Origin: an uncultured Clostridium sp.
GTDB lineage: Bacteria > Bacillota > Clostridia > Lachnospirales > Lachnospiraceae
Assembly: GCA_905192625.1 (NCBI GenBank)
Contig: CAJJLI010000073.1
Span: 1 to 8,000, forward strand
Direction: 5' to 3'
Length of the DNA: 8,000 nt
A model generated the notes under the pieces. The model was not told the DNA's origin and ran no database searches. It was given only the letters and a program-made list of their open reading frames with translations. Both the position numbers and the translations under genes were made by a program. Below are positions 1 to 5,905 of this stretch, in pieces (position 1 is the stretch's first letter; every line of letters begins with the position of its first letter).

Positions 1-48
1 CGGATCGATGGTCTTTTGATCGATCGGGTCTACGCGGAGTACTATTTG
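1..48. other. GC-rich fold-back stretch that replaces the rest of leuA
   Basis: 22 of the first 40 bases are G or C, clearly more than the AT-rich flanks. The heptamer GATCGAT, which contains the palindrome ATCGAT, occurs at 3-9 and 18-24. GAGTA (37-41) and TACTC (50-54) form an inverted repeat across the point where leuA homology stops. No frame on the minus strand continues LeuA. It could be an assembly or contig-end chimera, or the edge of an inserted element. I do not recognise it as a known IS end. Confidence 0.4.
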
Positions 49-729
49 CTACTCTACTTGACTAGCAAATACATGTGGCATTGCATTCTCCACGGTAGTT
101 GGTATATTTATAATAGCATTTTTTTCTTTCGTTGGCTGCCATATATCTAGGACAGCATTGCATATTTCAACAGCATAATCTACTTCTGTTCCAGGGAAAC
201 TCTCTGGACTATATTGAAATGAAAAATTTCCTTCGGTGTTATCCGCCAATTCTTTTAATAATTTGGCTCCATCAATTGCAAGTTGCTTGATTTCCTCTTT
301 ACTCTTACCAAAAACTTGTTCTCTTTGTGCTACCGAAGTTGAGTTATATAAATGAATCACCGCATGTGGTGCACCTTTTACTGCTTCAAATGTTCTTTTA
401 ATAATATGGTCTCTCGCTTGCGTTAATACTTGAATTGTAACATCACTTGGAATCATATCCTCTTCAATAATTGTTCGTATAAAATTGTATTCTGTTTCAG
501 AAGCCGCAGGAAACCCAACTTCAATTTCTTTAAAACCTATTTTAACAAGCATCTGGAAAAATTCTATTTTCTCTTCTAAACTCATTGGCTCAACAAGTGC
601 CTGGTTTCCATCACGTAAATCTACGCTGCACCAACGAGGTGCCTTCGCTATGTGATCTTTCTTAACCCAATCATAGGTTACTTTTGGAGGCATAAAATAA
701 GATTTTTCATACTTTTGATAATTTTTCAT
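49..729 (-). pseudogene. leuA: 2-isopropylmalate synthase, N-terminal 226 residues only (truncated)
   Basis: LeuA joins acetyl-CoA and 2-oxoisovalerate to make 2-isopropylmalate, the first committed step of leucine synthesis in the cytosol. The 226 residues match the N-terminal part of the longer LeuA form of about 550 residues. LRDGNQ (residues 38-43) is the start of the TIM-barrel active site, followed by [13 protein letters not shown] (68-80), HLYNSTS (126-132) and SPESFPGTE (174-182). The chosen ATG (727-729) has AAAGGGA just upstream; an upstream in-frame extension of 11 codons lacks such a site. After ASQVE the reading frame meets TAG (49-51), where the family would continue with a Tyr-Met and then the metal-binding HPHND motif. 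The rest of the barrel and the regulatory domain are therefore missing. The break coincides with a change in base composition, so either the gene is truly disrupted or the window edge is artefactual. A leucine T-box precedes it. Confidence 0.9.
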
Positions 730-829
730 AACGATCCCTTTCTGTCTACCTATAAGACGCAAAATGATTTTTTTACTCGCACGTACATCATTGGTTTAAA
801 TATGCGACATACCGTTCACAGAATAGGAT

Positions 830-877
830 AAAAAAAAACTCTCATCCCATAATAAATGTGAACATTCATTATAGAGA
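830..877 (-). terminator. T-box-controlled intrinsic terminator of leuA leader
   Basis: Read on the minus strand, ATAATGAATG (872-863) pairs with CATTTATTAT (858-849) with one G-U pair around a four-base loop. GGGATGAGAG and a run of T's (838-830) follow. It lies directly downstream of the T-box sequence, the expected position for the attenuator that forms when leucyl-tRNA is charged. Confidence 0.85.
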
Positions 878-1119
878 CGAAAGATTAACTCTTACGCGGT
901 ACCACTCTATTTCATGATAAAATCATGCCCTTTACAAGCACAAAGTAAAACTTTATGCTCTAGCCATATAACGGTGGCTGTCCGGCTACGTCTACTAAAT
1001 CGTTCAACGAGCTGCTCTGAGGCGAGTTCATCATGTTCCTTCTGCTGTTTCACATCACCCAACAGCTTTCTGAATTCCAGACTATGATTACTATTCCTCT
1101 TCCTTGCATTTGTTTTACC
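839..1119 (-). promoter_or_regulatory. T-box leader riboswitch, leucine specific (CTC specifier)
   Basis: The minus strand carries the T-box core AGAGTGGTACCGCG (908-895), which forms the antiterminator; its TGGT bulge can pair with a tRNA ending in ACCA. Stem I is visible. GAGG (1099-1096) pairs with CCTC (1022-1019), and above that ATCAT (near 1088-1084) pairs with ATGAT (near 1034-1030). The internal loop between them holds GAACTCG, so the specifier codon reads CTC, for leucine, at 1026-1024. The leader precedes leuA, so specifier and regulated gene agree. Uncharged tRNA-Leu should stabilise the antiterminator and allow leuA transcription; charged tRNA should allow the downstream terminator. 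The family assignment is firm; the exact stem pairings were done by eye. Confidence 0.93.
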
Positions 1120-1125
1120 TATCTT

Positions 1126-1156
1126 ATCATATTTTTTCTCAGAAAAACAGTGACAA
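1126..1156 (-). promoter_or_regulatory. Probable promoter of T-box/leuA
   Basis: Minus-strand TTGTCA (1156-1151) and TATGAT (1131-1126) are separated by 19 bases, a little long for a sigma-A promoter. Transcription would begin near 1119, just before stem I of the T-box. Confidence 0.5.
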
Positions 1157-1195
1157 ATTTAATCATTTTAGTTGATTTATTTTAACCTCTTTGAA

Positions 1196-1400
1196 TCAAT
1201 TCAAAGTTTTTATCAATTTTTCTTCCAGTGAGAATCCATTTTGAAACATTTCATCTTTCCAGTTTATTTCTTATTTATCAAGAATGATAGCTTGTGTCAT
1301 TCCAAATGCATAATATCTGTCATCACTTATACTTCTTGCCTTTTTCTTAATATTGCCCATATTCTTTACTAATCTTTTCCCTTTCCTCAATGATTTAATT
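1196..1400 (-). pseudogene. Decayed C-terminal gene remnant
   Basis: One minus-strand frame reads as convincing protein on both sides of an in-frame TAA (1271-1273). Upstream of the stop is a stretch including ARSISDDRYYAFGMTQAIIL; downstream is EINWKDEMFQNGFSLEEKLI, ending in TGA at 1196-1198. The two halves look like one continuous amphipathic C-terminal region (basic helix, then a DDRYYAFGMTQA-type segment, then a WKDE segment). I have a weak impression of the C-terminal part of bacterial gluzincin-like metallopeptidase proteins, but no catalytic motif is present, so the family is not claimed. No upstream part is seen and no ribosome binding site fits the only internal ATG (1360). It is probably a relic of a larger gene. 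Confidence 0.42.
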
Positions 1401-1414
1401 ATAATTAAAATTTA

Positions 1415-1471
1415 TAAAACCCTATTCATTGTTCGATGCTTATATTACCAGCATTTAAACATTAAATAGGG
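1415..1471 (-). terminator. Intrinsic terminator of the DUF2935 gene
   Basis: On the minus strand CCCTATTTAATGTT (1471-1458) pairs with AACAATGAATAGGG (1433-1420) with two mismatches. An inner stem ATGCT/AGCAT (1454-1450 with 1440-1436) extends it, and TTTTATAAATTTT follows. It begins 30 bases after the stop codon of the upstream gene. Confidence 0.75.
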
Positions 1472-1500
1472 CTCTCATTTTAATTGTTTTTCTATTCTAA

Positions 1501-2394
1501 CTAACTATTCAATAATCGTAGATAATGATTTGCTTCTCTAAGTACGTGGTCTGCAAGAAGTGGAATGATAATCGATTGAATTTCACAAGCTTCAATTCCT
1601 TTCGTTCCTGCTTCTTTAAAATCTCTATACTTCATTGTCTCTTTAATGGTCATGCATGTAATATTATCCATAGTTGCTGAAGTCATATTTCTTGCTTCTT
1701 CTAATAATACTTCATATTCTTTTGCAAAATTATCTGCTGTATCAATTAATTCTTTCTCTGTTGGATCAAGTAATCCTCTAATAAACATTGCATGTTCCAT
1801 CATGATTTGATTCCAGAACAATTCAATACTCTTTAAACTTGCGCAATCGGTATCTTCACCATTTTGTAATGCGATAACATAAGTGCGATAAAGTTTTGCT
1901 TCTCTTAGGATATGCTCAATTAAAAGTGGATAATTTGCTGTAAATACACAACATTCACGAACTTCATGCAATAACTTTTCTTTAAATCGAATGAGTCCAT
2001 CTAATAATTTAATTGCTCTTTGATTTATACAATTAACCTTTTCTTCCATTCCGTGAGGTATGAATACATTTTTGTTATTAAATAAGCCTTCTTCCATTAA
2101 AGTTATATCCGTATTTAGTCGCACTCCTGTTAAACACTGCGTCTTTACTTCTACATCATGAGTATACTGAGTTATTATTTCTCCTGACTCTAATACATTT
2201 TCGCGAATTAAACCATTACTCATGCAAACAACATCCGCTAATAACCGCTCAAATTGATTTTTGTACCAGTCTGCCTGTTTCTTAAAATGCATATCTTTTG
2301 GCATAAATCCAATTTCCAAAAAGAAAGCATGCTCTTTCATAATTCTTGCAAAAAATAAATGCAATTCAAGAGATAGGGTTACAAACTTATGCAT
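1501..2394 (-). CDS. DUF2935 domain protein (two tandem four-helix domains)
   Basis: This 297-residue, all-helical, probably cytosolic protein matches the DUF2935 family of Firmicutes. Two copies of the fold are visible. The first starts with LHLFFARIMKEHAFFLEIGF (residues 11-30); its partner helix is PLLIEHILREAKLYR (156-170). The second has WNQIMMEHAMFIRGLLDPTE (194-213) and PLLADHVLREANHYL (278-292). Each repeat carries E-H and H-x3-E pairs (EH 21-22, EH 160-161, EH 200-201, H283/E287) that could ligate metal, as in ferritin-like bundles. That is inference, because the family has no settled function known to me. The ATG at 2394 is preferred because GGAG sits six bases upstream. A TTG four codons earlier (2406) overlaps that site. 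It has its own candidate promoter and terminator, so it is probably monocistronic. Confidence 0.85.
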   Translation of the reverse strand: MHKFVTLSLELHLFFARIMKEHAFFLEIGFMPKDMHFKKQADWYKNQFERLLADVVCMSNGLIRENVLESGEIITQYTHDVEVKTQCLTGVRLNTDITLMEEGLFNNKNVFIPHGMEEKVNCINQRAIKLLDGLIRFKEKLLHEVRECCVFTANYPLLIEHILREAKLYRTYVIALQNGEDTDCASLKSIELFWNQIMMEHAMFIRGLLDPTEKELIDTADNFAKEYEVLLEEARNMTSATMDNITCMTIKETMKYRDFKEAGTKGIEACEIQSIIIPLLADHVLREANHYLRLLNS

Positions 2395-2422
2395 ATCCTT
2401 CTCCAATTATTTAATCCCTACT

Positions 2423-2450
2423 AATATATGCAAAGTTTACATTATTGCAA
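2423..2450 (-). promoter_or_regulatory. Candidate promoter of the DUF2935 gene
   Basis: Minus-strand TTGCAA (2450-2445) and TATATT (2428-2423) are 16 bases apart, and the -10 lies about 30 bases before the start codon. It sits in the short gap after the Cys-rich gene, so read-through from that gene is also possible. Confidence 0.35.
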
Positions 2451-2468
2451 CTCTAACTGCTATTTTTC

Positions 2469-2630
2469 TTAATGCTTTTGCGTATCTTGATTAGTAGATT
2501 TCTTACGTTTGCAATATGGTAATCCTTTTTGAGCGTTTTCTTTATGATGCTCTATACACTCATCACATTTTGAGTGCCTTTCGCATTTCTTTCTTTTACA
2601 AGGGCACTTCTCTAAGTCACCTTCTAACAT
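2469..2630 (-). CDS. Small cysteine-rich protein (53 residues), function unknown
   Basis: The ATG at 2630 follows a strong AGGAGGAG site with good spacing, and the frame runs to TAA at 2469-2471. The product is very basic and carries six cysteines (C9, C11, C16, C22, C25, C40) with four histidines (H19, H28, H29, H53). The centre reads CPCKRKKCERHSKCDEC, giving a C-x-C-x4-C-x5-C-x2-C pattern followed by HH and a late YC. This looks like a small zinc- or iron-binding protein. I recall similar short Cys-rich proteins in Clostridia, but no named function. There is no signal peptide or membrane segment. It is divergent from the DUF2007-like gene and lies upstream of the DUF2935 gene on the same strand. 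A weak candidate promoter is TTTACA (2703-2698) with TATATT (2678-2673), 19 bases apart. Confidence 0.75.
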   Translation of the reverse strand: MLEGDLEKCPCKRKKCERHSKCDECIEHHKENAQKGLPYCKRKKSTNQDTQKH

Positions 2631-2706
2631 AAGGTTACTCCTCCTCTCATTGGGTGGTTGTCTTTTTTTTGCAATATATAAATATCTTCTCCATTTCTGT
2701 AAATTT

Positions 2707-2720
2707 TAAATAATTATTTA
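2707..2720. promoter_or_regulatory. Perfect 14-bp AT palindrome in a divergent promoter region
   Basis: TAAATAATTATTTA is a perfect palindrome. It overlaps the -35 of the plus-strand promoter and adjoins the candidate -35 of the minus-strand Cys-rich gene. It could be an operator, or chance in AT-rich DNA. Confidence 0.25.
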
Positions 2721-2745
2721 CAATATTGCTCTTTAATGTTATAAT
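2717..2745 (+). promoter_or_regulatory. Near-consensus sigma-A promoter of the DUF2007-like gene
   Basis: TTTACA (2717-2722) and a perfect TATAAT (2740-2745) are exactly 17 bases apart, about 60 bases before the start codon of the plus-strand gene. Confidence 0.75.
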
Positions 2746-2808
2746 ATTCCATAAATTTTTCTATACAGATTGAAAGATAACTACAAAAGTTAAAAGGGGG
2801 GAATTTCT

Positions 2809-3075
2809 ATGGTAAATATTTTTAATCGTAAAGTTCTTGTAACAGATGTTTCTTCCGAAGAAATTACTAGAGTTACAAATATCTTAAAGGAAAATAGTAT
2901 AGAATATTTTCTTAGAACAATAAGAAATACAAACACGTTTATGCAAACAAGGTATGTAAGATCACAAATGAAATTTAATCAAATTTATAATAAAGAAGAG
3001 GGACCACATTTAAAATTCGTCTATCGCATCTATGTAAATAAAAAAGATTTCTCAAAAGCGAAGTCGATTACGTAG
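2809..3075 (+). CDS. Small DUF2007-like protein (88 residues)
   Basis: The ATG at 2809 is preceded by AAGGGGGG eight bases upstream and by a near-consensus promoter. The protein starts FNRKVLVTDVSSEEITRVT (residues 5-23), then ILKENSIEYFLRTI (25-38), and ends with FVYRIYVNKKDFSKAKSI (70-87). This beta-alpha-beta...beta-alpha order, with KVLVT at the start and YVNKKDFSKA at the end, fits small clostridial proteins of the DUF2007 (putative signal-transducing) type. The middle loop (residues 39-66) is polar and variable. It is soluble, with no membrane segment. It has its own promoter and terminator, so it is a single-gene unit. The role is unknown and the family call is moderate. Confidence 0.75.
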   Translation: MVNIFNRKVLVTDVSSEEITRVTNILKENSIEYFLRTIRNTNTFMQTRYVRSQMKFNQIYNKEEGPHLKFVYRIYVNKKDFSKAKSIT

Positions 3076-3083
3076 TCTTTAAT

Positions 3084-3121
3084 AAAAAACAGATAATGCA
3101 TTTTTGCACTATCTGTTTTTA
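3084..3121 (+). terminator. Intrinsic terminator, probably bidirectional
   Basis: AAAAACAGATA (3085-3095) pairs with TATCTGTTTTT (3110-3120), with an inner TGC/GCA pair of arms and one mismatch. It starts ten bases after the plus-strand stop. The A-tract on the other side gives a six-T run on the minus strand, so it may also end the cassette transcribed from the right. Confidence 0.8.
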
Positions 3122-3298
3122 TTTATAAGTTTTAGCTGATTATAAATTATTCCTAATTTCTTTTATTACATTCGCATTTGTTAATATTTGACTTAATCTA
3201 CTCGGCTTTATTCTAGTTGTTTTTAATATCGTTCAATTTTTCTATTTGATTCTATTCTTTTTGGTTTTATTCTAAATAAGATTATTACTTGTTGATAG

Positions 3299-3517
3299 TT
3301 ATTTTAAATTTATCAACTTTTTTAAAAAGCTTTTCTTAATATTTCTTATCTTAGAAATATCATGGTTTTCTGAATAGCCCCCTATAAACATTAAAATCAA
3401 TCCCAATCCAACACATAATCCTTTTATAAATTCAGGAGCCAGATTAAAATTATTTGTTATTAAGAAAATTACATAAAATAAAATACCAAAATTCAAATAT
3501 ATATTTCTCTTTTTCAT
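3299..3517 (-). CDS. Small two-helix membrane protein (72 residues)
   Basis: The ATG at 3517 has GGAG eight bases upstream. An in-frame ATG 12 codons earlier (3553) has no ribosome binding site. The product has two hydrophobic helices, residues about 8-22 (NFGILFYVIFLIT) and 30-48 (a Gly-rich segment ending in MFIGGY), and a strongly basic tail (KIRNIKKSFLKKLINLK, residues 56-72) that should lie in the cytoplasm. It follows the four-helix membrane protein by about 50 bases on the same strand with no terminator between, so it is likely the third gene of the XRE cassette. Small membrane proteins of this type often sit beside short XRE regulators in Clostridia. No function is assigned. Confidence 0.7.
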   Translation of the reverse strand: MKKRNIYLNFGILFYVIFLITNNFNLAPEFIKGLCVGLGLILMFIGGYSENHDISKIRNIKKSFLKKLINLK

Positions 3518-3566
3518 AGCGAAATCTCCTATTATTCTATCTTTTTTATGCACTATCTAAGAAATA

Positions 3567-4046
3567 TTAAAGCTTTTTATTTCTATAATATAAACTAAAG
3601 AAAACATAAGCAAATAGAAATACCATTACTACCCACCAAAAGCAGTAAAAGATAACCTTACTAAATAGGCCTCCAATTAACATAGCAATATAAGAACAAA
3701 AAATTAAAACCATTGCAGCGCTTTTTGCTGCCATTCTAGAAATCAAAATATTTCTTTCATCTAAATTTTTAAGCCTTTCTTCTTTTAAGGCAATCTCATT
3801 TTTAAGAAGTTTACCATATTTCACTATAAAAACAATACTAACTGAGATAAGTCCAACACCTATCCCCGCATATAAATCACTAATATGCCCATCAACAGGT
3901 ACAATATTTAATATTTCATTGCCTACTGCAACTAAAGTTGTTAGCACACCAAATATCAAAAGAACCAGAATTACTTTCCTTTTTCTTTTTATAACCTCCT
4001 TATAGTCTTGATTTTCTTTTACATTTCCATTTGATAAACATATCAT
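3567..4046 (-). CDS. Four-helix membrane protein of an XRE cassette (DUF2178-like)
   Basis: This 159-residue integral membrane protein has four hydrophobic helices at about residues 25-43, 58-77, 108-128 and 130-154. Between helices 2 and 3 is a charged segment, [20 protein letters not shown] (88-107). A DER-N/Q-x-L-I-x-x-K/MAA stretch before a membrane pair is typical of DUF2178-type proteins encoded next to small XRE regulators. The start ATG overlaps the stop of the regulator gene by four bases (ATGA, 4043-4046), and a GGAGGAAGAG site lies inside the regulator's end, so the two are translationally coupled. The likely role is a membrane partner or target of the regulator, but its ligand or substrate is unknown. 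Confidence 0.8.
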   Translation of the reverse strand: MICLSNGNVKENQDYKEVIKRKRKVILVLLIFGVLTTLVAVGNEILNIVPVDGHISDLYAGIGVGLISVSIVFIVKYGKLLKNEIALKEERLKNLDERNILISRMAAKSAAMVLIFCSYIAMLIGGLFSKVIFYCFWWVVMVFLFAYVFFSLYYRNKKL

Positions 4047-4252
4047 ATATTCTCTTCCTCCAAATCAAAAATAAAAATATCTTCTATTGATACCTTAAAA
4101 AATTGTGATATCTTATGTGCAAGGACTAGCGAAGCATTATATCTACCGTTCTCTAAAGAAATTATAGTTTGTCTGGTGACATCCACGGCTTCTGCCAACT
4201 CACTTTGTGTTATTTTTCCTTGCTTTCGAAATTCCTGTATACGATTTTGCAA
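4043..4252 (-). CDS. Short XRE-family HTH transcriptional regulator (69 residues)
   Basis: The whole protein is little more than one lambda-Cro/C1-type HTH domain. [20 protein letters not shown] (residues 14-33) contains the turn and recognition helix, followed by the conserved ENGRYNASL and [17 protein letters not shown]. It starts at TTG (4250-4252), with GGAGGGAG six bases upstream; no ATG fits. The compact form, with an acidic tail DLEEE, matches the regulators that pair with membrane proteins in Firmicutes. It is the first gene of a three-gene unit and overlaps the next gene by four bases. Four evenly spaced palindromes cover its promoter, so autoregulation is the natural inference; which site it binds is not proven. 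Confidence 0.88.
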   Translation of the reverse strand: MQNRIQEFRKQGKITQSELAEAVDVTRQTIISLENGRYNASLVLAHKISQFFKVSIEDIFIFDLEEENI

Positions 4253-4292
4253 ATAGTGCTCCCTCCGTTATCAATATAAATTCCTTTTTAAA

Positions 4293-4391
4293 AAAGTATA
4301 GTTCACTTTACATTTAAAGTATAGTTTACTTTACATTCAAAGTCAAGATTAATTTAATATTTAAAGTCAGGATTAATTTTACATTTAAAGT
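4293..4391. repeat. Array of four phased palindromic operator-like repeats
   Basis: The core is ACTTTAcattTAAAGT. Copies lie at 4305-4320 (perfect six-base arms), 4328-4343 (one mismatch), 4352-4367 and 4376-4391 (right arm perfect, left arm diverged). The centres are 23, 24 and 24 bases apart, a little over two helical turns, so all sites face the same side of the DNA. The first two lie in a 23-base tandem duplication starting at 4293 and 4316. Related half-sites occur further right: CAAAGT with ACTTTG (4414-4434 region) and ACTTTAcatt at 4510-4519. The first two copies overlap the -10 and -35 of the cassette promoter. Confidence 0.75.
4318..4346 (-). promoter_or_regulatory. Promoter of the XRE/membrane-protein cassette
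   Basis: Minus-strand TTGACT (4346-4341) and TATACT (4323-4318) are 17 bases apart, one and one mismatch from consensus. The -10 overlaps the first palindrome of the array and the -35 overlaps the second, so a protein bound there would block RNA polymerase. A second TATACT lies at 4300-4295 but lacks a matching -35. Confidence 0.7.
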
Positions 4392-4538
4392 CAAGATTTT
4401 TAAATAAGAATGCGCAAAGTACATTTTCCACTTTGATTATATAGCAAGATATTCATCTTAGTAAGGTACACTTTTTAACGCGTAGTGCATTTTAATGATA
4501 GTCTTCAATACTTTACATTAAGAAGCTCAATCCTTTAA
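4392..4538. other. Intergenic stretch with no gene seen
   Basis: No open frame with coding character or ribosome binding site is visible. It contains scattered AAAGTAC, GGTACACTTTTT and TAGTGCATTTT motifs that resemble diverged operator half-sites, but nothing firm. Confidence 0.5.
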
Positions 4539-4580
4539 TAAAAAAATGCCTCTATCAAGAAAATTTCTACGATAGAAGCA
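4539..4580 (-). terminator. Intrinsic terminator of the acetyltransferase gene
   Basis: On the minus strand TGCTTCTATC (4580-4571) pairs with GATAGAGGCA (4556-4547) over ten base pairs with one G-T pair, followed by seven T's. It starts 14 bases after the acetyltransferase stop and separates that gene from the XRE cassette. Confidence 0.88.
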
Positions 4581-4594
4581 ACACTTTATCCTTA

Positions 4595-5206
4595 CTATAA
4601 ATAAATCCAATATTTTTGTATCATTTGCCCTGTGTAAGAATAATAGCACTCTTGTTCCAATACACCACCATTATGAAGAATGGTATTTGCCGACGCGATA
4701 TTATTTTTCTCGCACATGATCATTACTTTATTAATCTTCTTAGCTCTTGCGTAAGATAACATTAAAGCCAGTTGTTTGGTTGCATATCCCTTTCCTCTTT
4801 CGTTTGGTCGTATTCCGTAACCAATCTGTCCTCCATATTGTATCAACTCATTGGTAAGCGAATGTCGTAGTTGTATTGATCCAACTAGCTTATGATCTGA
4901 TTTTCTGATAGTAAAAAGGGTGGTGGCGTTCACTCCTTCTCTCGTCAGTTTCTTGCTGACTATCGAATTCGTCTCACAAAGCCATTCTTCAAAATTTGTA
5001 TAATAAATTAAACCAGCACATCCATATATACTTGATTCACCAAAGTCTAGATGCTCTCTACGATAGTCCATTACATCATCCTTTAAGCATTTCGACGGTT
5101 TGACTAAAGTCAAAATATCCTCTTCTAACTTAATGTTAGCTGTTTTAAAAGAACTCCTATCAAAATATAAATGATTGGTTTCATATTTTTTATCTGAGAC
5201 CAACAT
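4595..5206 (-). CDS. GNAT-family N-acetyltransferase (COG3981 type)
   Basis: The protein should move an acetyl group from acetyl-CoA to an amine; the substrate is unknown. The acetyl-CoA-binding motif is clear at residues 133-142 (RPNERGKGYA), preceded by the beta strand QIGYGI. Motif B follows as CEKNNIASANTILHNGG (165-181). Upstream are GCAGLIYYTNFEEWL (62-76) and KLVGSIQLRH (106-115), an arrangement typical of the COG3981 predicted acetyltransferases. The 203 residues exceed the usual ~170-180 because of about 25 extra residues at the N-terminus. The ATG at 5206 has AAAGGA five bases upstream, so I keep the long form. It appears to be a single-gene unit, with a terminator downstream and a divergent TspO gene upstream. 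No convincing promoter was found. Confidence 0.88.
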   Translation of the reverse strand: MLVSDKKYETNHLYFDRSSFKTANIKLEEDILTLVKPSKCLKDDVMDYRREHLDFGESSIYGCAGLIYYTNFEEWLCETNSIVSKKLTREGVNATTLFTIRKSDHKLVGSIQLRHSLTNELIQYGGQIGYGIRPNERGKGYATKQLALMLSYARAKKINKVMIMCEKNNIASANTILHNGGVLEQECYYSYTGQMIQKYWIYL

Positions 5207-5375
5207 ATAATCCTTTCTTTACTTCTTTTTTTATTGATACTATTCATGTATGTTAAAATACATTACTTATTCTTACCAAAGATAAAATAAATTTACATAT
5301 AAATCGTTTTTTGTTCATGGATATAAATGTTATTTAATATCATATAATAAATAAACAAATAATCGGGGTCTTTAG

Positions 5376-5849
5376 ATGAAAACACGAAAAAATATTGAAA
5401 CTCTTATCATTGCAATTCTTATACCTATTGCTGTAGGCAGCATCTCCTCACTATTTACTAAAAATGTACCTGCAACATATAATCAACTAACGAAGCCAGA
5501 CTTTAGTCCGCCTAGTTATATCTTTCCGATTGTTTGGCTTATCCTTTATATATTAATGGGTATATCCTCTTATCTCATTTATATTTCAACGAGTCAGTAT
5601 CGAACAGTAGCCTTAAGGATTTATGCAATACAATTATTCTTTAACTTTTTTTGGAGTATTATTTTCTTTGGACTTCAAATGTATCTCTTAGCATTTATAT
5701 GGTTATGGGTCCTAATTATGTTAATTATTTTAATGATTCTAGTCTTTTATCAAGTCCGACCGCTGGCAGCCTTCCTACAAATACCGTATCTTATCTGGTG
5801 TCTTTTAGCTGCTTACTTAAATTTTTCAATCTATATGTTAAATAAATAA
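5376..5849 (+). CDS. tspO: TspO/MBR family membrane protein
   Basis: The 157 residues have the usual length and five-helix layout of TspO (helices near 6-26, 44-70, 78-101, 103-124 and 129-153), so it acts in the cytoplasmic membrane. Family signatures are present: KPDFSPPSYIFPIVW (40-54) leading into helix 2, QLFFNFFWSIIFFGL (86-100), and the last helix with QIPYLIWCLLAAYLN (135-149), which keeps the conserved Pro, Trp and Leu-Asn. Bacterial TspO proteins bind porphyrins and related tetrapyrroles and are linked to stress responses; the ligand here is inferred from the family. The ATG at 5376 has only a weak GGGG site seven bases upstream. A TATAAT lies at 5343-5348 without a good -35. It is a lone plus-strand gene ending at a strong terminator. 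Confidence 0.92.
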   Translation: MKTRKNIETLIIAILIPIAVGSISSLFTKNVPATYNQLTKPDFSPPSYIFPIVWLILYILMGISSYLIYISTSQYRTVALRIYAIQLFFNFFWSIIFFGLQMYLLAFIWLWVLIMLIILMILVFYQVRPLAAFLQIPYLIWCLLAAYLNFSIYMLNK

Positions 5850-5861
5850 TTATATGAAAAT

Positions 5862-5900
5862 AAAAACCTTGTAAATCCATATCAGCTTTACAAGGTTTTT
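5862..5900. terminator. Strong bidirectional intrinsic terminator
   Basis: AAAAACCTTGTAAA (5862-5875) and TTTACAAGGTTTTT (5887-5900) are perfectly complementary over 14 bases around an 11-base loop, with T-runs on both strands. It lies between the convergent tspO and XRE-DUF5680 genes, 12 bases after the first and 5 bases after the second, and should stop both. Confidence 0.93.
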
Positions 5901-5905
5901 ATACT

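Noticed and set aside
730..762. Longer leuA start eleven codons upstream
   Set aside because: It lacks a ribosome binding site, while the ATG at 729 has one and matches the family's usual N-terminus.
2261..2494. 77-codon plus-strand open frame
   Set aside because: It lies mostly antisense to the DUF2935 gene, has no ribosome binding site and no protein-like composition.
3122..3298. Repeated TAGAATAAA-like words on the minus strand
   Set aside because: The copies are short, irregularly spaced and in very AT-rich DNA; no gene or clear repeat could be supported.
4293..4391. Possible CRISPR array or replication iterons
   Set aside because: Units are only 23-25 bases with no variable spacers, and they overlap a promoter beside an HTH gene; operators explain them better.
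5245..5263. ATGTA/TACAT inverted repeat before the acetyltransferase gene
   Set aside because: Five-base arms in AT-rich sequence, with no promoter elements around them.
5651..5845. 64-codon plus-strand open frame
   Set aside because: It is an alternative frame inside tspO, whose own frame has full family homology.
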